A DNA stretch of 64,000 bases from Paenibacillus naphthalenovorans (GCF_900099895.1 NZ_FNDY01000004.1:206557-270556), one strand, 5' to 3'. Counted from the stretch's first letter, positions 55,233 through 63,464 are shown. Made by a program: numbers and translations. The notes: generated by a model from the sequence alone, not told the origin.

Positions 55233-55838
55233 ATGAAAAATCGAAAATTAGGCAAAGGGGCAATCCAACTAAGCTCCATAAGCGGCAAGAGAAAGAAAAT
55301 CAAAAAGCGTAGAAATACAAGCGATGCTCACGGTACTCGAGTAATTCGAAAAACCAAAGGGGCTCATAATTACAAAAAAAGTAAGCGAAAGTCGCATGGC
55401 ATTCATAACTCCCAAGGCTCCCAAGGTATACAGGACGTCGAATACGGTTATCAGGGTACTCCAGGCTATCAAGACTCCAATCGTACCCGGGGTGCCCACG
55501 GCACGCAGGGGGTTCAAGGAGGAAGGAGCACACGCGACTTTCACGGCTCCCAAGGTCCGCAAAGCAACCAGGACGTTTATTACGGCTATCAGGGCATTCC
55601 AGGATACCAAGGCACGCGAAACAATCAGGATGGATATTACGGTTACCCGGCCAATCCGGGCTCCCAAGGTCCACAGAACACTCAGGACGTCTATTACGGC
55701 TACCAAGGCACTCCTGGCTACCAGGGCGCTCCTGGCTATCAAGACTCCCGCCGTACCCAAGGCACTTCAGGCACCCACCGTACCCGAGGTGCCCGGGGTA
55801 CCCGCAGCACTCAAGGCGTTCAGCGTAACAAAGGCTAG
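55233..55838 (+). CDS. Low-complexity Gly/Gln/Tyr repeat protein, possible spore-surface protein
   Basis: A 201-residue very basic protein behind a strong AAAGGAGGCATAAAT site. The first 60 residues are Lys/Arg-rich. Then three copies of a unit like GSQGPQ-NTQDVYYGYQGTPGYQ (about 62-80, 105-126, 143-164), plus a partial one at 130-140, and Gly-x-Gln/Gly-x-Arg triplets reminiscent of collagen-like spore filament proteins. No signal peptide. It follows gerQ, which suggests a spore coat or exosporium role. Long reading frames on the opposite strand are by-products of the repeat. Confidence 0.7.
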   Translation: MKNRKLGKGAIQLSSISGKRKKIKKRRNTSDAHGTRVIRKTKGAHNYKKSKRKSHGIHNSQGSQGIQDVEYGYQGTPGYQDSNRTRGAHGTQGVQGGRSTRDFHGSQGPQSNQDVYYGYQGIPGYQGTRNNQDGYYGYPANPGSQGPQNTQDVYYGYQGTPGYQGAPGYQDSRRTQGTSGTHRTRGARGTRSTQGVQRNKG

Positions 55839-56382
55839 ACATTATAAGGTTGTGGAGTCGGCGCAGAGGGCGCTTTCTCATCAGAGGCTGCCATTAGGCT
55901 GAATTTCAGCACAGCAGCCGGCGTTGAGGCGTGAACCGGGGATCGTGCGACCAGTACAGCTGTGCACGAAAGTGCAGATCCGGATAAGAGCCTGGCCATT
56001 GGCCAGGTTTTTCATAACTTATAAACAGGAGAAGTTACCGCTGGAGCTGCCTGTTCGGCATATCGTTATTCAGACCATATGCTTAACGTCAATTCCTTAA
56101 ACCGGGATGCTACCGTCTCCGCAGGGGAGAACATCAGCCCGGCTGGATCGCCACCGAAAAAATAACATGGGGGACAGGCATAAGGGAATGAATATTATGC
56201 ACAACAATGTGAATACCGTGATGGATGAAGATGTTATCGATACCCCTGTCATCCAGCAAAATCTTCGCAGAATCACAACGGATCTAACGGATAATTAACG
56301 GCTCCATCAAATCGTTATCCATAACCACATGTTGGCCGTGCTCGGACACATTATCCTTCCCCTTCATGCTTCCGGGGATATG
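55839..56382. other. Intergenic region downstream of the repeat protein
   Basis: About 540 bases. A terminator lies at 55991-56012. A plus-strand frame at 56107-56298 (63 codons, ends DTPVIQQNLRRITTDLTDN) has only a weak AAGGGAATG-type site before an inner ATG; it could be a small gene but is not called. Nothing else is seen. Confidence 0.4.
55991..56012 (+). terminator. Terminator downstream of the repeat-protein gene
   Basis: CCTGGCC-ATT-GGCCAGG followed by TTTTT. Confidence 0.8.
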
Positions 56383-56419
56383 AAAAAAACTGTACCGGCC
56401 CCAAACCGCCGGTACAGTT
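56383..56419 (-). terminator. Terminator of the pfpI-hxlA-hxlB operon
   Basis: AACTGTACCGGC and GCCGGTACAGTT arms (12 bp, 8-base loop), followed on the minus strand by a run of T, about 40 bases after the hxlB stop. Confidence 0.9.
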
Positions 56420-56458
56420 CAATATGGGATTTACGATATAGTCCAGTAAAAAAAATGC

Positions 56459-57016
56459 CTACTCCAGATTGGCATGTCGGCCAAACATGGTTCCGGAGTC
56501 CAATCCCTTCTTCTCCATCAGCTTCAATATGACGGCATCGCAAAATAATAACAGCGTCTGCTCGAATAAAGCTCCCATCGGCTGGATGGTGATGTAGCCC
56601 CCGTCCGACCGGTCTTTGGGCGAACCCGGCAATTTCACGATGATATCCGATAAAGTCCCGATGGTCGAATCCGGGGAAATCGTGATCGTCGCGACGGTTC
56701 CCTCCAGGCTTTTGGCTTTCTGAGCCATAGGCACCAAGCTTTTCGTCTCTCCCGAACCGGAACCGATGATGAACAGGTCCCCTTTTTCCAGGTTGGGAGT
56801 TACGGTTTCGCCAACGACATAAGCTTCAAAGCCCATTTGCATCAGCCGCATCGCGAAGGACTTCATCATCAGTCCGGACCGGCCTGCTCCAGCCACGAAA
56901 ATTTTCCTGGATTCAAGGATTCCTTTCGACAGCTTTTCCGCTTGTTCATCGGCGATAAGGTTTACCGAACGCTCCAACTCTTGAATGATCTTGGCAAAAT
57001 ACTGCGTCGTTTGCAT
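56459..57016 (-). CDS. hxlB: 6-phospho-3-hexuloisomerase HxlB
   Basis: A 185-residue SIS-domain isomerase that turns D-arabino-3-hexulose 6-phosphate into fructose 6-phosphate in the ribulose monophosphate pathway. GAGRSGLMMKSFAMRLMQMG and GSGSGETKSLV are the sugar-phosphate-binding loops. It lies 5 bases after hxlA, so the pair is coupled. Closely follows B. subtilis HxlB in length and pattern. Confidence 0.95.
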   Translation of the reverse strand: MQTTQYFAKIIQELERSVNLIADEQAEKLSKGILESRKIFVAGAGRSGLMMKSFAMRLMQMGFEAYVVGETVTPNLEKGDLFIIGSGSGETKSLVPMAQKAKSLEGTVATITISPDSTIGTLSDIIVKLPGSPKDRSDGGYITIQPMGALFEQTLLLFCDAVILKLMEKKGLDSGTMFGRHANLE

Positions 57017-57021
57017 AATGC

Positions 57022-57657
57022 TTATGCACCTTGCTTGATCAATTTTTGCATTTCGGCTGCTGCCGCCTTTTTATCTTCTTGTCCGGTAATCCCGCCGCCT
57101 ACAATAACCAGATCCGGCTGCGCTTTGATCACTTCCGGCAATGTGCTCAGCTTGATGCCGCCTGCAATCGCCGTTTTGGCGTTTTTGACCACACGCTTGA
57201 TTTTCTTCAGGTCTTCAAAGGAGTTTTGTCCGACGGCCTGAAGATCGTACCCTGTGTGTACGCAAATGTAGTCTACGCCCATAGCGTCGAGTTCTTTGGC
57301 GCGTCCTTCGATGTCTTTAATGCCGATCATGTCGACCAGGATTTGTTTCTTTTGTTTTCTCGCCTCTTCTACAGCACCCTTGATGCTCATATCTTCAGCT
57401 GCCGCCAGTACCGTAATGATGTCTGCGCCCGCCTCGGAAGCTTTCATCACTTCATATCCGGCTGCATCCATAATTTTCAGGTCGGCCAATACCGTCAAGG
57501 AAGGGAAGGCTTCCTTGATTTCTTTTACCGCTCTTAATCCTTCATTGATCACAACCGGCGTACCGATTTCTACAATATCGATATGCTCCTGCACTTCGGC
57601 TACCAGCTGCTTTGCTCCAGGAATATCTACCAGGTCCAATGCTAATTGTAATTTCAT
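57022..57657 (-). CDS. hxlA: 3-hexulose-6-phosphate synthase HxlA, copy 1
   Basis: A 211-residue (beta/alpha)8 enzyme of the OMP decarboxylase superfamily, condensing formaldehyde with ribulose 5-phosphate. ADLKIMDAAG contains the catalytic Asp-x-Lys-x-x-Asp motif; GGIKLSTLPEV and VIVGGGITGQEDK bind phosphate. It lies between a pfpI-like gene (67-base gap) and hxlB. The DNA is about 98% identical to the second copy at 61492-62124 by my own count of about a dozen differences. The C-terminus reads MQKLIKQGA. Confidence 0.96.
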   Translation of the reverse strand: MKLQLALDLVDIPGAKQLVAEVQEHIDIVEIGTPVVINEGLRAVKEIKEAFPSLTVLADLKIMDAAGYEVMKASEAGADIITVLAAAEDMSIKGAVEEARKQKKQILVDMIGIKDIEGRAKELDAMGVDYICVHTGYDLQAVGQNSFEDLKKIKRVVKNAKTAIAGGIKLSTLPEVIKAQPDLVIVGGGITGQEDKKAAAAEMQKLIKQGA

Positions 57658-57724
57658 TTTTCTTCTCTCCTCTAACCATTTTGTTTTTTAATTTTCATGG
57701 CAGCTATAATATATTATTTTGCCC

Positions 57725-58285
57725 TTAGTTCGCTGCATTAACCTGCTTAATGAATTCCTTCATCAGCTGCGGAAGATCGTTCCAGGCATGACCGGAAACC
57801 AGATTGCGGTCAACGTGGAAACGCGTCTCGATATATTTTGCACCCGCTGCTTCCACTTCCGGACGGCAAGCGAAGTAGGCTGTCATTTCGCGGCCTTTAA
57901 TCTCATCGGCGATAACGGATAACGCCTGGCTGGCATGGCACAGAATCATAATCGGTTTATCCTGCTTGAAGAAGTGGCTTGCGATCCGGGCAAAATCTTT
58001 ATGAAGGCGAATATGCTCGGGAGCTCGTCCGCCCGGAATGATCAAGGCATCGAATTCTTCCGGATTAATGTTCTCGAATGAAGCGTGAGCCTCAATATTG
58101 TATCCTTTTTTCTCGGTAAAGGTTTGCCAGTCTTCAAAATCGTGAACTACCGTAGCCAGTACTTTTTTATCTGTAGGGGAAGCGATGACCACCTCGTATC
58201 CCTCTTCCAAACAGCGATAATAAGGATAGTATACTTCTAATGCTTCTACAGCATCTCCAGTTAAAATCAATACTTTTTTGGACAT
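57725..58285 (-). CDS. DJ-1/PfpI-family protein
   Basis: A 186-residue protein counted from ATG 58285 (MSKKVLIL), with GGAGAG upstream. The nucleophilic Cys is in ILCHASQALS; the Glu near the N-terminus (AVEALEVYYPYY) and GGRAPEHIRL complete the DJ-1 pattern. Members are proteases, glyoxalases or deglycases acting on reactive aldehydes. Here it leads the hxlAB operon, so a role in formaldehyde or other aldehyde damage is likely, but not shown. Confidence 0.88.
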   Translation of the reverse strand: MSKKVLILTGDAVEALEVYYPYYRCLEEGYEVVIASPTDKKVLATVVHDFEDWQTFTEKKGYNIEAHASFENINPEEFDALIIPGGRAPEHIRLHKDFARIASHFFKQDKPIMILCHASQALSVIADEIKGREMTAYFACRPEVEAAGAKYIETRFHVDRNLVSGHAWNDLPQLMKEFIKQVNAAN

Positions 58286-58325
58286 TTGTTTCACTCTCCT
58301 TTATCATAATAACTACAATGTACAT

Positions 58326-58355
58326 TTTATATCGCGGGAAGAGATTAAAGAAGAA
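58326..58355 (-). promoter_or_regulatory. Predicted weak promoter of pfpI-hxlA-hxlB
   Basis: On the minus strand TTCTTC (poor -35), 18 bp, TATAAA. The candidate HxlR site ends one base upstream, as expected for an activator-dependent promoter. Confidence 0.45.
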
Positions 58356-58356
58356 T

Positions 58357-58391
58357 GCACTTTTTTGTGCGCTGGTTACAAAAAAGTTACT
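58357..58391 (-). promoter_or_regulatory. Candidate HxlR operator, copy A
   Basis: A 35-bp element of which 23 positions match a second element at 62285-62319, with the two conserved blocks at exactly the same spacing: GCACTTTT--GT, then GT-ACAAA-A-G-TACT. It contains the inverted pair GCAC/GTGC and a GTTAC direct repeat. It lies between the divergent hxlR and pfpI-hxlAB genes. Confidence 0.6.
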
Positions 58392-58413
58392 ATTAAAAGA
58401 TTAGGAGAATACG

Positions 58414-58809
58414 ATGTCGGATCTAAGAAAAGAAATTTTAGATAAAATCAATAACGGCGATTTCAATTGCGAAAAAGAATTAACTTTGGCGATTATCAGC
58501 GGAAAGTGGAAAATCACCATCCTCTGGCATTTGGGAAGAGAGGGCGCTCACCGCTTCAGCGAGCTTCAAAGACTTTTCCCAAAAATTACGCATAAAATGC
58601 TGACGAGCCAGCTGAAGGAATTGATCGATGACGGAATTGTCCATCGCGAGGTGTTTCCTGAAGTGCCTCCAAGAGTAGAATACTCGATGACCGAGCTTGG
58701 GATGACGCTGATGCCGATTATTGAAATGATGTATGAATGGGGCAAAAAGAGAATCAAGGATATCCAAAATTCAGAGCATATCATCAGGTCTTCCGGCTCA
58801 TCCAACTGA
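58414..58809 (+). CDS. hxlR: HxlR-family transcriptional regulator
   Basis: A 131-residue winged-helix protein. [22 protein letters not shown] is the family start, with the recognition helix in [17 protein letters not shown] and the wing at [17 protein letters not shown]. In B. subtilis HxlR activates hxlAB in response to formaldehyde. The gene is divergent from the pfpI-hxlAB operon. The N-terminal Cys19 is conserved in many relatives that sense aldehydes by Cys modification. TTAGGAGAATACG precedes the ATG. Confidence 0.93.
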   Translation: MSDLRKEILDKINNGDFNCEKELTLAIISGKWKITILWHLGREGAHRFSELQRLFPKITHKMLTSQLKELIDDGIVHREVFPEVPPRVEYSMTELGMTLMPIIEMMYEWGKKRIKDIQNSEHIIRSSGSSN

Positions 58810-58848
58810 AAAAAGTTGACCGGCCCCCAAGGGTCCGGTCAACTTTTT
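58810..58848. terminator. Bidirectional terminator between hxlR and gnd
   Basis: AAAAAGTTGACCGG and CCGGTCAACTTTTT arms, perfect, with an 11-base loop; serves hxlR on the plus strand and gnd on the minus strand. Confidence 0.92.
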
Positions 58849-58876
58849 CTCAGATTGGCATCCATGATCCATTCAT

Positions 58877-59788
58877 TTATGCCTGTACAGGGACTTTGCT
58901 TTTTTCCACGGCGTGCCCGCCAAACTCATTTCTTAAAGCAGCCACCACTTTGCCTGTAAAGGTATCTTGATCCAAGGAGCGGTAGCGCATCAATAAAGAC
59001 ATGGCAATGACCGGCGTGGCTGTCTGAAGATCCAGGGCTTCCTCCACCGTCCACTTCCCTTCTCCGGAGGAATGCATCACACCCTTAATCTCATCCAGCC
59101 TGGCATCCTTCGAAAATGCGCGTTCGGTCAATTCCATTAGCCATGACCGGATCACGGACCCGTGATTCCATACTCTGGCCACCTGCTCATAATCAAAGTC
59201 GAACCCGCTTTTCTCAAGGACTTCGAAGCCTTCTCCGATGGCCGCCATCATTCCGTATTCAATCCCGTTATGGACCATTTTCAGATAATGGCCGCTGCCG
59301 GCTTTGCCAGCATACAGGTACCCGTTTTCCACTGCAGTATCACGGAAGACCGGCTCCACCACGCGCCATGCTTCAGGGTCGCCACCAACCATATAGCATG
59401 CCCCATGACGGGCTCCTTCCATTCCTCCGGAAGTCCCGGCATCCATAAAATAGATTCCGGCTTGCTTCAGCTGATTGTATCGGCGGATGGATTCCTTATA
59501 GTGTGAATTTCCCGCCTCGATGACAATATCGCCTTTGGTCAAAAACGGTGTAAGCTCATCCAGTACGGAGTCCACCACGGCATGAGGAACCATGATCCAG
59601 ATGATCCTTGGCAGCTGTAATGAATGAACGAGCTGCTCCAGGCTTTCCGCACCTTGAGCACCATATGCTTGAAGCTTTTTTACGGCATCTGTATTCAAAT
59701 CGAACGCCACGACTTCATGTTTGCGGTCGATCAGATTTTGACCCAAATTGAATCCCATTTTACCTAAACCGACTAATCCGATTTTCAT
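58877..59788 (-). CDS. gnd: 6-phosphogluconate dehydrogenase, decarboxylating (short NAD-type, YqeC-like)
   Basis: A 303-residue short-form enzyme, as in YqeC or GndA. The Rossmann motif GLGKMGFNLG is NAD-like, MDAGTSGGMEGARHGACYMVGG is the substrate loop, and GHYLKMVHNGIEYG holds the catalytic Lys. It oxidises 6-phosphogluconate to ribulose 5-phosphate and CO2. It is 41 bases after zwf and completes the oxidative branch that regenerates the formaldehyde acceptor. GACAGGAGG precedes the start. Confidence 0.93.
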   Translation of the reverse strand: MKIGLVGLGKMGFNLGQNLIDRKHEVVAFDLNTDAVKKLQAYGAQGAESLEQLVHSLQLPRIIWIMVPHAVVDSVLDELTPFLTKGDIVIEAGNSHYKESIRRYNQLKQAGIYFMDAGTSGGMEGARHGACYMVGGDPEAWRVVEPVFRDTAVENGYLYAGKAGSGHYLKMVHNGIEYGMMAAIGEGFEVLEKSGFDFDYEQVARVWNHGSVIRSWLMELTERAFSKDARLDEIKGVMHSSGEGKWTVEEALDLQTATPVIAMSLLMRYRSLDQDTFTGKVVAALRNEFGGHAVEKSKVPVQA

Positions 59789-59829
59789 GCGATTCCTACC
59801 TCCTGTCTTAGCTTTCCCTATTCGCGTAA

Positions 59830-61329
59830 TTATATTGCAGCCAGCTTATACAACTCCCGGGCTTCCGGTGTTTCGTCATGCCACCAGTGAAATCCCTGCT
59901 CTTCCAATAGAGCATCAGCCATGGCCGGACCAAACGAACCGGCAGGATAAACATGAAGCGGCAGGAGATTTTCTTCGAAGGCCTCGACAAGGGGCTGAAC
60001 CCATTTCCATGCCAATTCGACCTCTTCCCAGTGGGCGAAAAACGTCGCATCGCCTTTCAAAGCATCGAATAAAAGCAGTTCATACGCTTCCGGCATCTGA
60101 TCGGACGGCACCGAGAAATCCAAGGTAACCGGCTCCATCCGTCCGTTTTTCAATGGATTCCTGCCGTTGAGCTGCAGCGTAATTTTTTCATCCGGATTGA
60201 TTTGAATTGTCAACAGGTTAGGCATCCGGTCTGCATCCGCGTTCTGTTCCTTTAATCTGTCTTTGAACTCAAGGACGATCCGTGTAGACTTTTCCTTCAT
60301 GCGTTTTCCCGTCCGAATATAAATGGGGACGTCCTTCCAGAAAAATTCGTCAATCCATAACCGGGCGGCGACAAATGTATCGGTCATCGAGGCGGCATCC
60401 ACTCCGGGTTCATCCCGATAGGCAGGGACGGCTTGACCGTGAATTTCCCCCGCTCCATACTGACCGCGCACTACGTGCCGGGCCGCCTCCGTTTTGCATA
60501 TCGGCCGGAGAGACTTCAACAGGCTGCTCTTTTGCTTACGGACATTTTGTTCCGTGACGGGAGTCGGCAGATGCATAGCCGTCATCATCAGCAGCTGCAG
60601 CATGTGATTTTGAAACATATCCCGGATCGCTCCGGCGCCTTCATAGTAACCGGCCCTCTCCTCTACACCCACCGTTTCGCTGGCGGTAATCTGAATATTG
60701 GCAATGTATTGATTGCTCCAAAGCGCCTTCAGAACAGGATTCGCCGGAATTAGGGTTTCCAGGTTCTGAACCATTGGCTTGCCGAGGTAATGATCGATGC
60801 GATAAATTTCGTCTTCCTCAAAAGCCTGATTCAGCTTGGCGTTCAGCTTCCGGGCCGACGGCAAATCATGTCCGAACGGTTTCTCGATAATAAGACGTTT
60901 CCAGCCTCTGCCGCTCCCCAAGCCGCTCTCCTTGATATTCAAGGCGATCACGTCAAAAAATTCGGGCGCAACCGACAGATAGAACATCCGGTTCTCCGGA
61001 ATGTTGAGCTCCTTTTCTCTTTCTTCAATCCGCTTAAGCAGTTCCCGGTATCCCTCCGGTTTCGTCACATCCATATCCAAATAACGGAAGTTCCGGAGAA
61101 ATGGCTCTACCTGGGAGCGGTCTTCAGGCTTACGCCTTGAAAAAGTGTGCAGCGATTGTTCGACATAGGCCTCAAATTCCTCATCCGACAACGGCTTGCG
61201 TCCCAGGTTAATGACCGAAAAAGCTTGCGGCAGCTTTTGCTCCAGAAACAGGTTGTACAGCGCCGGGAATAATTTTCTTTTGGCCAAATCACCGGTCGAA
61301 CCAAACAACACAAAGGTCATGGCATCCAT
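59830..61329 (-). CDS. zwf: Glucose-6-phosphate dehydrogenase Zwf
   Basis: A 499-residue enzyme counted from ATG 61329 (MDAMTF), behind GAAGGTGAAATCC; the open frame runs 18 codons further. The coenzyme fold starts FGSTGDLAKRKLFPAL; the active site is RIDHYLGKPMVQN with catalytic His; EKPFGHD and GAGAIRDMFQNH follow. It makes 6-phosphogluconolactone from glucose 6-phosphate, the first step of the oxidative pentose phosphate path. Lactonase is not in this window. Confidence 0.95.
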   Translation of the reverse strand: MDAMTFVLFGSTGDLAKRKLFPALYNLFLEQKLPQAFSVINLGRKPLSDEEFEAYVEQSLHTFSRRKPEDRSQVEPFLRNFRYLDMDVTKPEGYRELLKRIEEREKELNIPENRMFYLSVAPEFFDVIALNIKESGLGSGRGWKRLIIEKPFGHDLPSARKLNAKLNQAFEEDEIYRIDHYLGKPMVQNLETLIPANPVLKALWSNQYIANIQITASETVGVEERAGYYEGAGAIRDMFQNHMLQLLMMTAMHLPTPVTEQNVRKQKSSLLKSLRPICKTEAARHVVRGQYGAGEIHGQAVPAYRDEPGVDAASMTDTFVAARLWIDEFFWKDVPIYIRTGKRMKEKSTRIVLEFKDRLKEQNADADRMPNLLTIQINPDEKITLQLNGRNPLKNGRMEPVTLDFSVPSDQMPEAYELLLFDALKGDATFFAHWEEVELAWKWVQPLVEAFEENLLPLHVYPAGSFGPAMADALLEEQGFHWWHDETPEARELYKLAAI

Positions 61330-61395
61330 GGATTTCACCTTCTTTTTTCTGATTTTCGTGTAAAAAACAGCTTTCCGGGCCATTTCTTGTTTCGG

Positions 61396-61428
61396 AAAAA
61401 TAAGTCCTCACTATAGTAAGCGAGGACT
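61396..61428 (-). terminator. Hairpin between hxlA copy 2 and zwf
   Basis: On the minus strand AGTCCTC and GAGGACT arms, 12-base loop, then TATTTTT. It lies in the 162-base gap and may attenuate read-through from hxlA into zwf-gnd. Confidence 0.65.
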
Positions 61429-61491
61429 AAGATCATGTTTCAGCCTTGCGTATGGAGTCTGTAACCCATCCGCTTGAACAGAAGCCGGCGA

Positions 61492-62124
61492 TTAAGCTTG
61501 CTTGATCAATGCTTGCATTTCGGCTGCTGCCGCTTTTTTATCTTCTTGTCCGGTAATCCCGCCGCCTACGATAACCAGATCCGGCTGCGCTTTGATCACT
61601 TCCGGCAATGTGCTCAGCTTGATGCCGCCTGCAATCGCCGTTTTGGCGTTTTTGACCACACGCTTGATTTTCTTCAGGTCTTCAAAGGAGTTTTGTCCGA
61701 CGGCCTGAAGATCGTACCCTGTGTGTACGCAAATGTAGTCTACGCCCATAGCGTCGAGTTCTTTGGCGCGTCCTTCGATGTCTTTAATGCCAATCATGTC
61801 GACCAGGATTTGTTTCTTTTGCTTTCTCGCCTCTTCTACAGCGCCTTTGATGCTCATATCTTCAGCTGCCGCAAGCACCGTAATGATGTCTGCGCCCGCC
61901 TCGGATGCTTTCATCACTTCATATCCGGCTGCATCCATAATTTTTAGGTCGGCCAATACCGTCAAGGAAGGGAAGGCTTCCTTGATTTCTTTTACCGCTC
62001 TTAATCCTTCATTGATCACAACCGGCGTACCGATTTCTACAATATCGATATGCTCCTGCACTTCGGCTACCAGCTGCTTTGCTCCAGGAATATCTACCAG
62101 GTCCAATGCTAATTGTAACTTCAT
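61492..62124 (-). CDS. hxlA: 3-hexulose-6-phosphate synthase HxlA, copy 2
   Basis: A 210-residue paralogue counted from ATG 62124 (MKLQLALD), with AAGGAGAG upstream. The protein is almost identical to copy 1, differing mainly at the end (MQALIKQA against MQKLIKQGA). Long blocks of more than 200 bases are identical in DNA. The flanks differ: no hxlB follows; zwf and gnd do. Recent duplication or gene conversion is implied. The candidate HxlR site and promoter lie 128-195 bases upstream. Confidence 0.96.
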   Translation of the reverse strand: MKLQLALDLVDIPGAKQLVAEVQEHIDIVEIGTPVVINEGLRAVKEIKEAFPSLTVLADLKIMDAAGYEVMKASEAGADIITVLAAAEDMSIKGAVEEARKQKKQILVDMIGIKDIEGRAKELDAMGVDYICVHTGYDLQAVGQNSFEDLKKIKRVVKNAKTAIAGGIKLSTLPEVIKAQPDLVIVGGGITGQEDKKAAAAEMQALIKQA

Positions 62125-62251
62125 TTCTGCTTCTCTCCTTATGTCTATATAATTTTTGGTTTGTAAGCCAAAACAAGATAAGATGGCGAATCTGTTCATT
62201 TGCAGCCCCGGCCAGGAACCATAATGCCTTGTCTTTATTGAAGACAGCTTT

Positions 62252-62280
62252 ATTGTAGGTCCGTTTTTTCAAAAAAGGAA
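62252..62280 (-). promoter_or_regulatory. Predicted weak promoter of hxlA copy 2
   Basis: On the minus strand TTCCTT, 17 bp, TACAAT. A weak -35, with the candidate HxlR site 4 bases upstream. The leader would be about 120 bases. Confidence 0.5.
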
Positions 62281-62284
62281 GTAC

Positions 62285-62319
62285 GCACTTTTAAGTAGTG
62301 AAGTAACAAATAGGATACT
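62285..62319 (-). promoter_or_regulatory. Candidate HxlR operator, copy B
   Basis: Same 35-bp layout and orientation as copy A at 58357-58391, with 23 of 35 positions identical, concentrated in two blocks that flank six non-conserved bases. It is placed directly upstream of the predicted -35 in both cases. Confidence 0.6.
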
Positions 62320-62539
62320 TTTGGCCTATAACAGCAGTTCTCCATGCCTTGGCAAAATCTGCGGGGCTTTATTACCGCAGAGCCTTGGCCCGTCATTTCG
62401 GCTTGTACCCGCTTGACATATGAGTCTTCAATACTTATGATACAACTATCATTGTTACCGATCAGTAACATCCTAAATGGTGGCCTCATTGAACCGTTTC
62501 GGATATTTGGAAAGCCCAGCGGCGCAGGAGACATGTTGA

Positions 62540-63166
62540 ATGACAAACCTCAATGCAAAAAAGCCGAAACCGGCCTTCTCAAAAAGAAAACGAGTGCCGA
62601 GCGCTCAAGCCCAGGAATATATCCTTCAGGCCGCCGGTGAGCTGTTCTACAAAGAAGGCATCCGTGCGGTAAGTGTGGATTCTGTTGTGGAACAGGCAGG
62701 CATGAATAAAATGACCCTGTATCGTCAATTTTCCTCCAAAGATGAACTGATTCTGGCCTATTTGGACAGGCAAAGCAAGCAGTTTTGGGAGGAATGGGAA
62801 GCAAGCCTTGCGAAGCATCCTCATCAGCCAAGACGTCAAATCATTCAATTGTTTACGGATTTGGCCGATAAATCATCCGTTATCGGTTATCGCGGGTGCT
62901 GTTTCAGCCATATCGCCACAGAATTTCCCGATCCTGAGCATCCCGCCCGCCAATTGGTTTTTGCTCACAAAAAGGCAGTTATTCAGAAGCTCGTGGAGTT
63001 AACAAAAGCGATGAATGCACCCGATCCGGAGATTTTAGCCCATTCACTGGCCCTTTGGATCGAGGGTGCTTACGCGGCCAGCCAAACCTTCGGGGCCGAC
63101 AGCGACACCATCCGGATGCTTCCCGTCATCGTAGAGAAGCTGCTGGATGAAGCCGCACCACATTAA
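62540..63166 (+). CDS. TetR/AcrR-family transcriptional regulator
   Basis: A 208-residue regulator with an N-terminal HTH (about 22-70: YILQAAGELFYKEGIRAVSVDSVVEQAGMNKMTLYRQFSSK is the classical TetR helix-turn-helix region, quoted here only by its first and last motifs) and a helical ligand domain. A basic tail of about 20 residues precedes the HTH. CAGGAGA lies 9 bases before the ATG. It is followed by msrA after 22 bases and may control it, or the hxlA2 unit in the opposite direction. Confidence 0.9.
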   Translation: MTNLNAKKPKPAFSKRKRVPSAQAQEYILQAAGELFYKEGIRAVSVDSVVEQAGMNKMTLYRQFSSKDELILAYLDRQSKQFWEEWEASLAKHPHQPRRQIIQLFTDLADKSSVIGYRGCCFSHIATEFPDPEHPARQLVFAHKKAVIQKLVELTKAMNAPDPEILAHSLALWIEGAYAASQTFGADSDTIRMLPVIVEKLLDEAAPH

Positions 63167-63188
63167 CGATGAAAGAAGATGAGAACAT

Positions 63189-63464
63189 ATGACTGGTGTA
63201 AACAACCAACTGGAGTTAGCGACATTTGCAGGCGGCTGCTTCTGGTGTATGGTCAAGCCGTTTGACGAACAGCCGGGCATTGTCAAGATCGTGTCGGGCT
63301 ATACAGGCGGTCATGTAGAGTACCCGACCTATGAGGAAGTATGTTCGAATACGACGGGGCACTATGAGGCTGTCCAAATTACATTCGATCCAACGCTCTT
63401 TCCCTACGAACGGTTACTGGAGCTGTTCTGGCAGCAGATCGATCCCACAGATGTATCGGCATAA
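63189..63464 (+). pseudogene. msrA: Truncated peptide-methionine (S)-S-oxide reductase MsrA
   Basis: Only 91 residues of an enzyme normally of about 160-180. The active-site motif GCFWC and the [20 protein letters not shown] and GHYEAVQ regions are intact, but the frame ends [10 protein letters not shown], where the family continues PTDPGGQFADRG. The sequence departs at about 63453, and AT-rich unrelated DNA begins. It lacks the C-terminal half with most of the fold and the resolving Cys, so it is most probably inactive. Confidence 0.85.

Larger units (their letters stand above)
62125..62539. other. Control region between hxlA copy 2 and the TetR gene
   Basis: This 415-base stretch holds the predicted hxlA2 promoter and candidate HxlR site (62252-62319) and must hold the promoter of the divergent TetR-type gene. 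TTTTTTCAAAAAA at 62265 is a short dyad between -10 and -35. No gene is seen. Confidence 0.6.

Noticed and set aside
55269..55881. Antisense frames of 163 and 193 codons with pseudo-repeats inside the Gly/Gln/Tyr protein gene
   Set aside because: The periodicity arises from the repetitive plus-strand gene, which alone has a strong ribosome site.
56107..56298. 63-codon plus-strand frame ending in a plausible acidic tail
   Set aside because: The nominal start has no ribosome site and only a weak one precedes an inner ATG; no family recognised. Noted in the intergenic entry instead.
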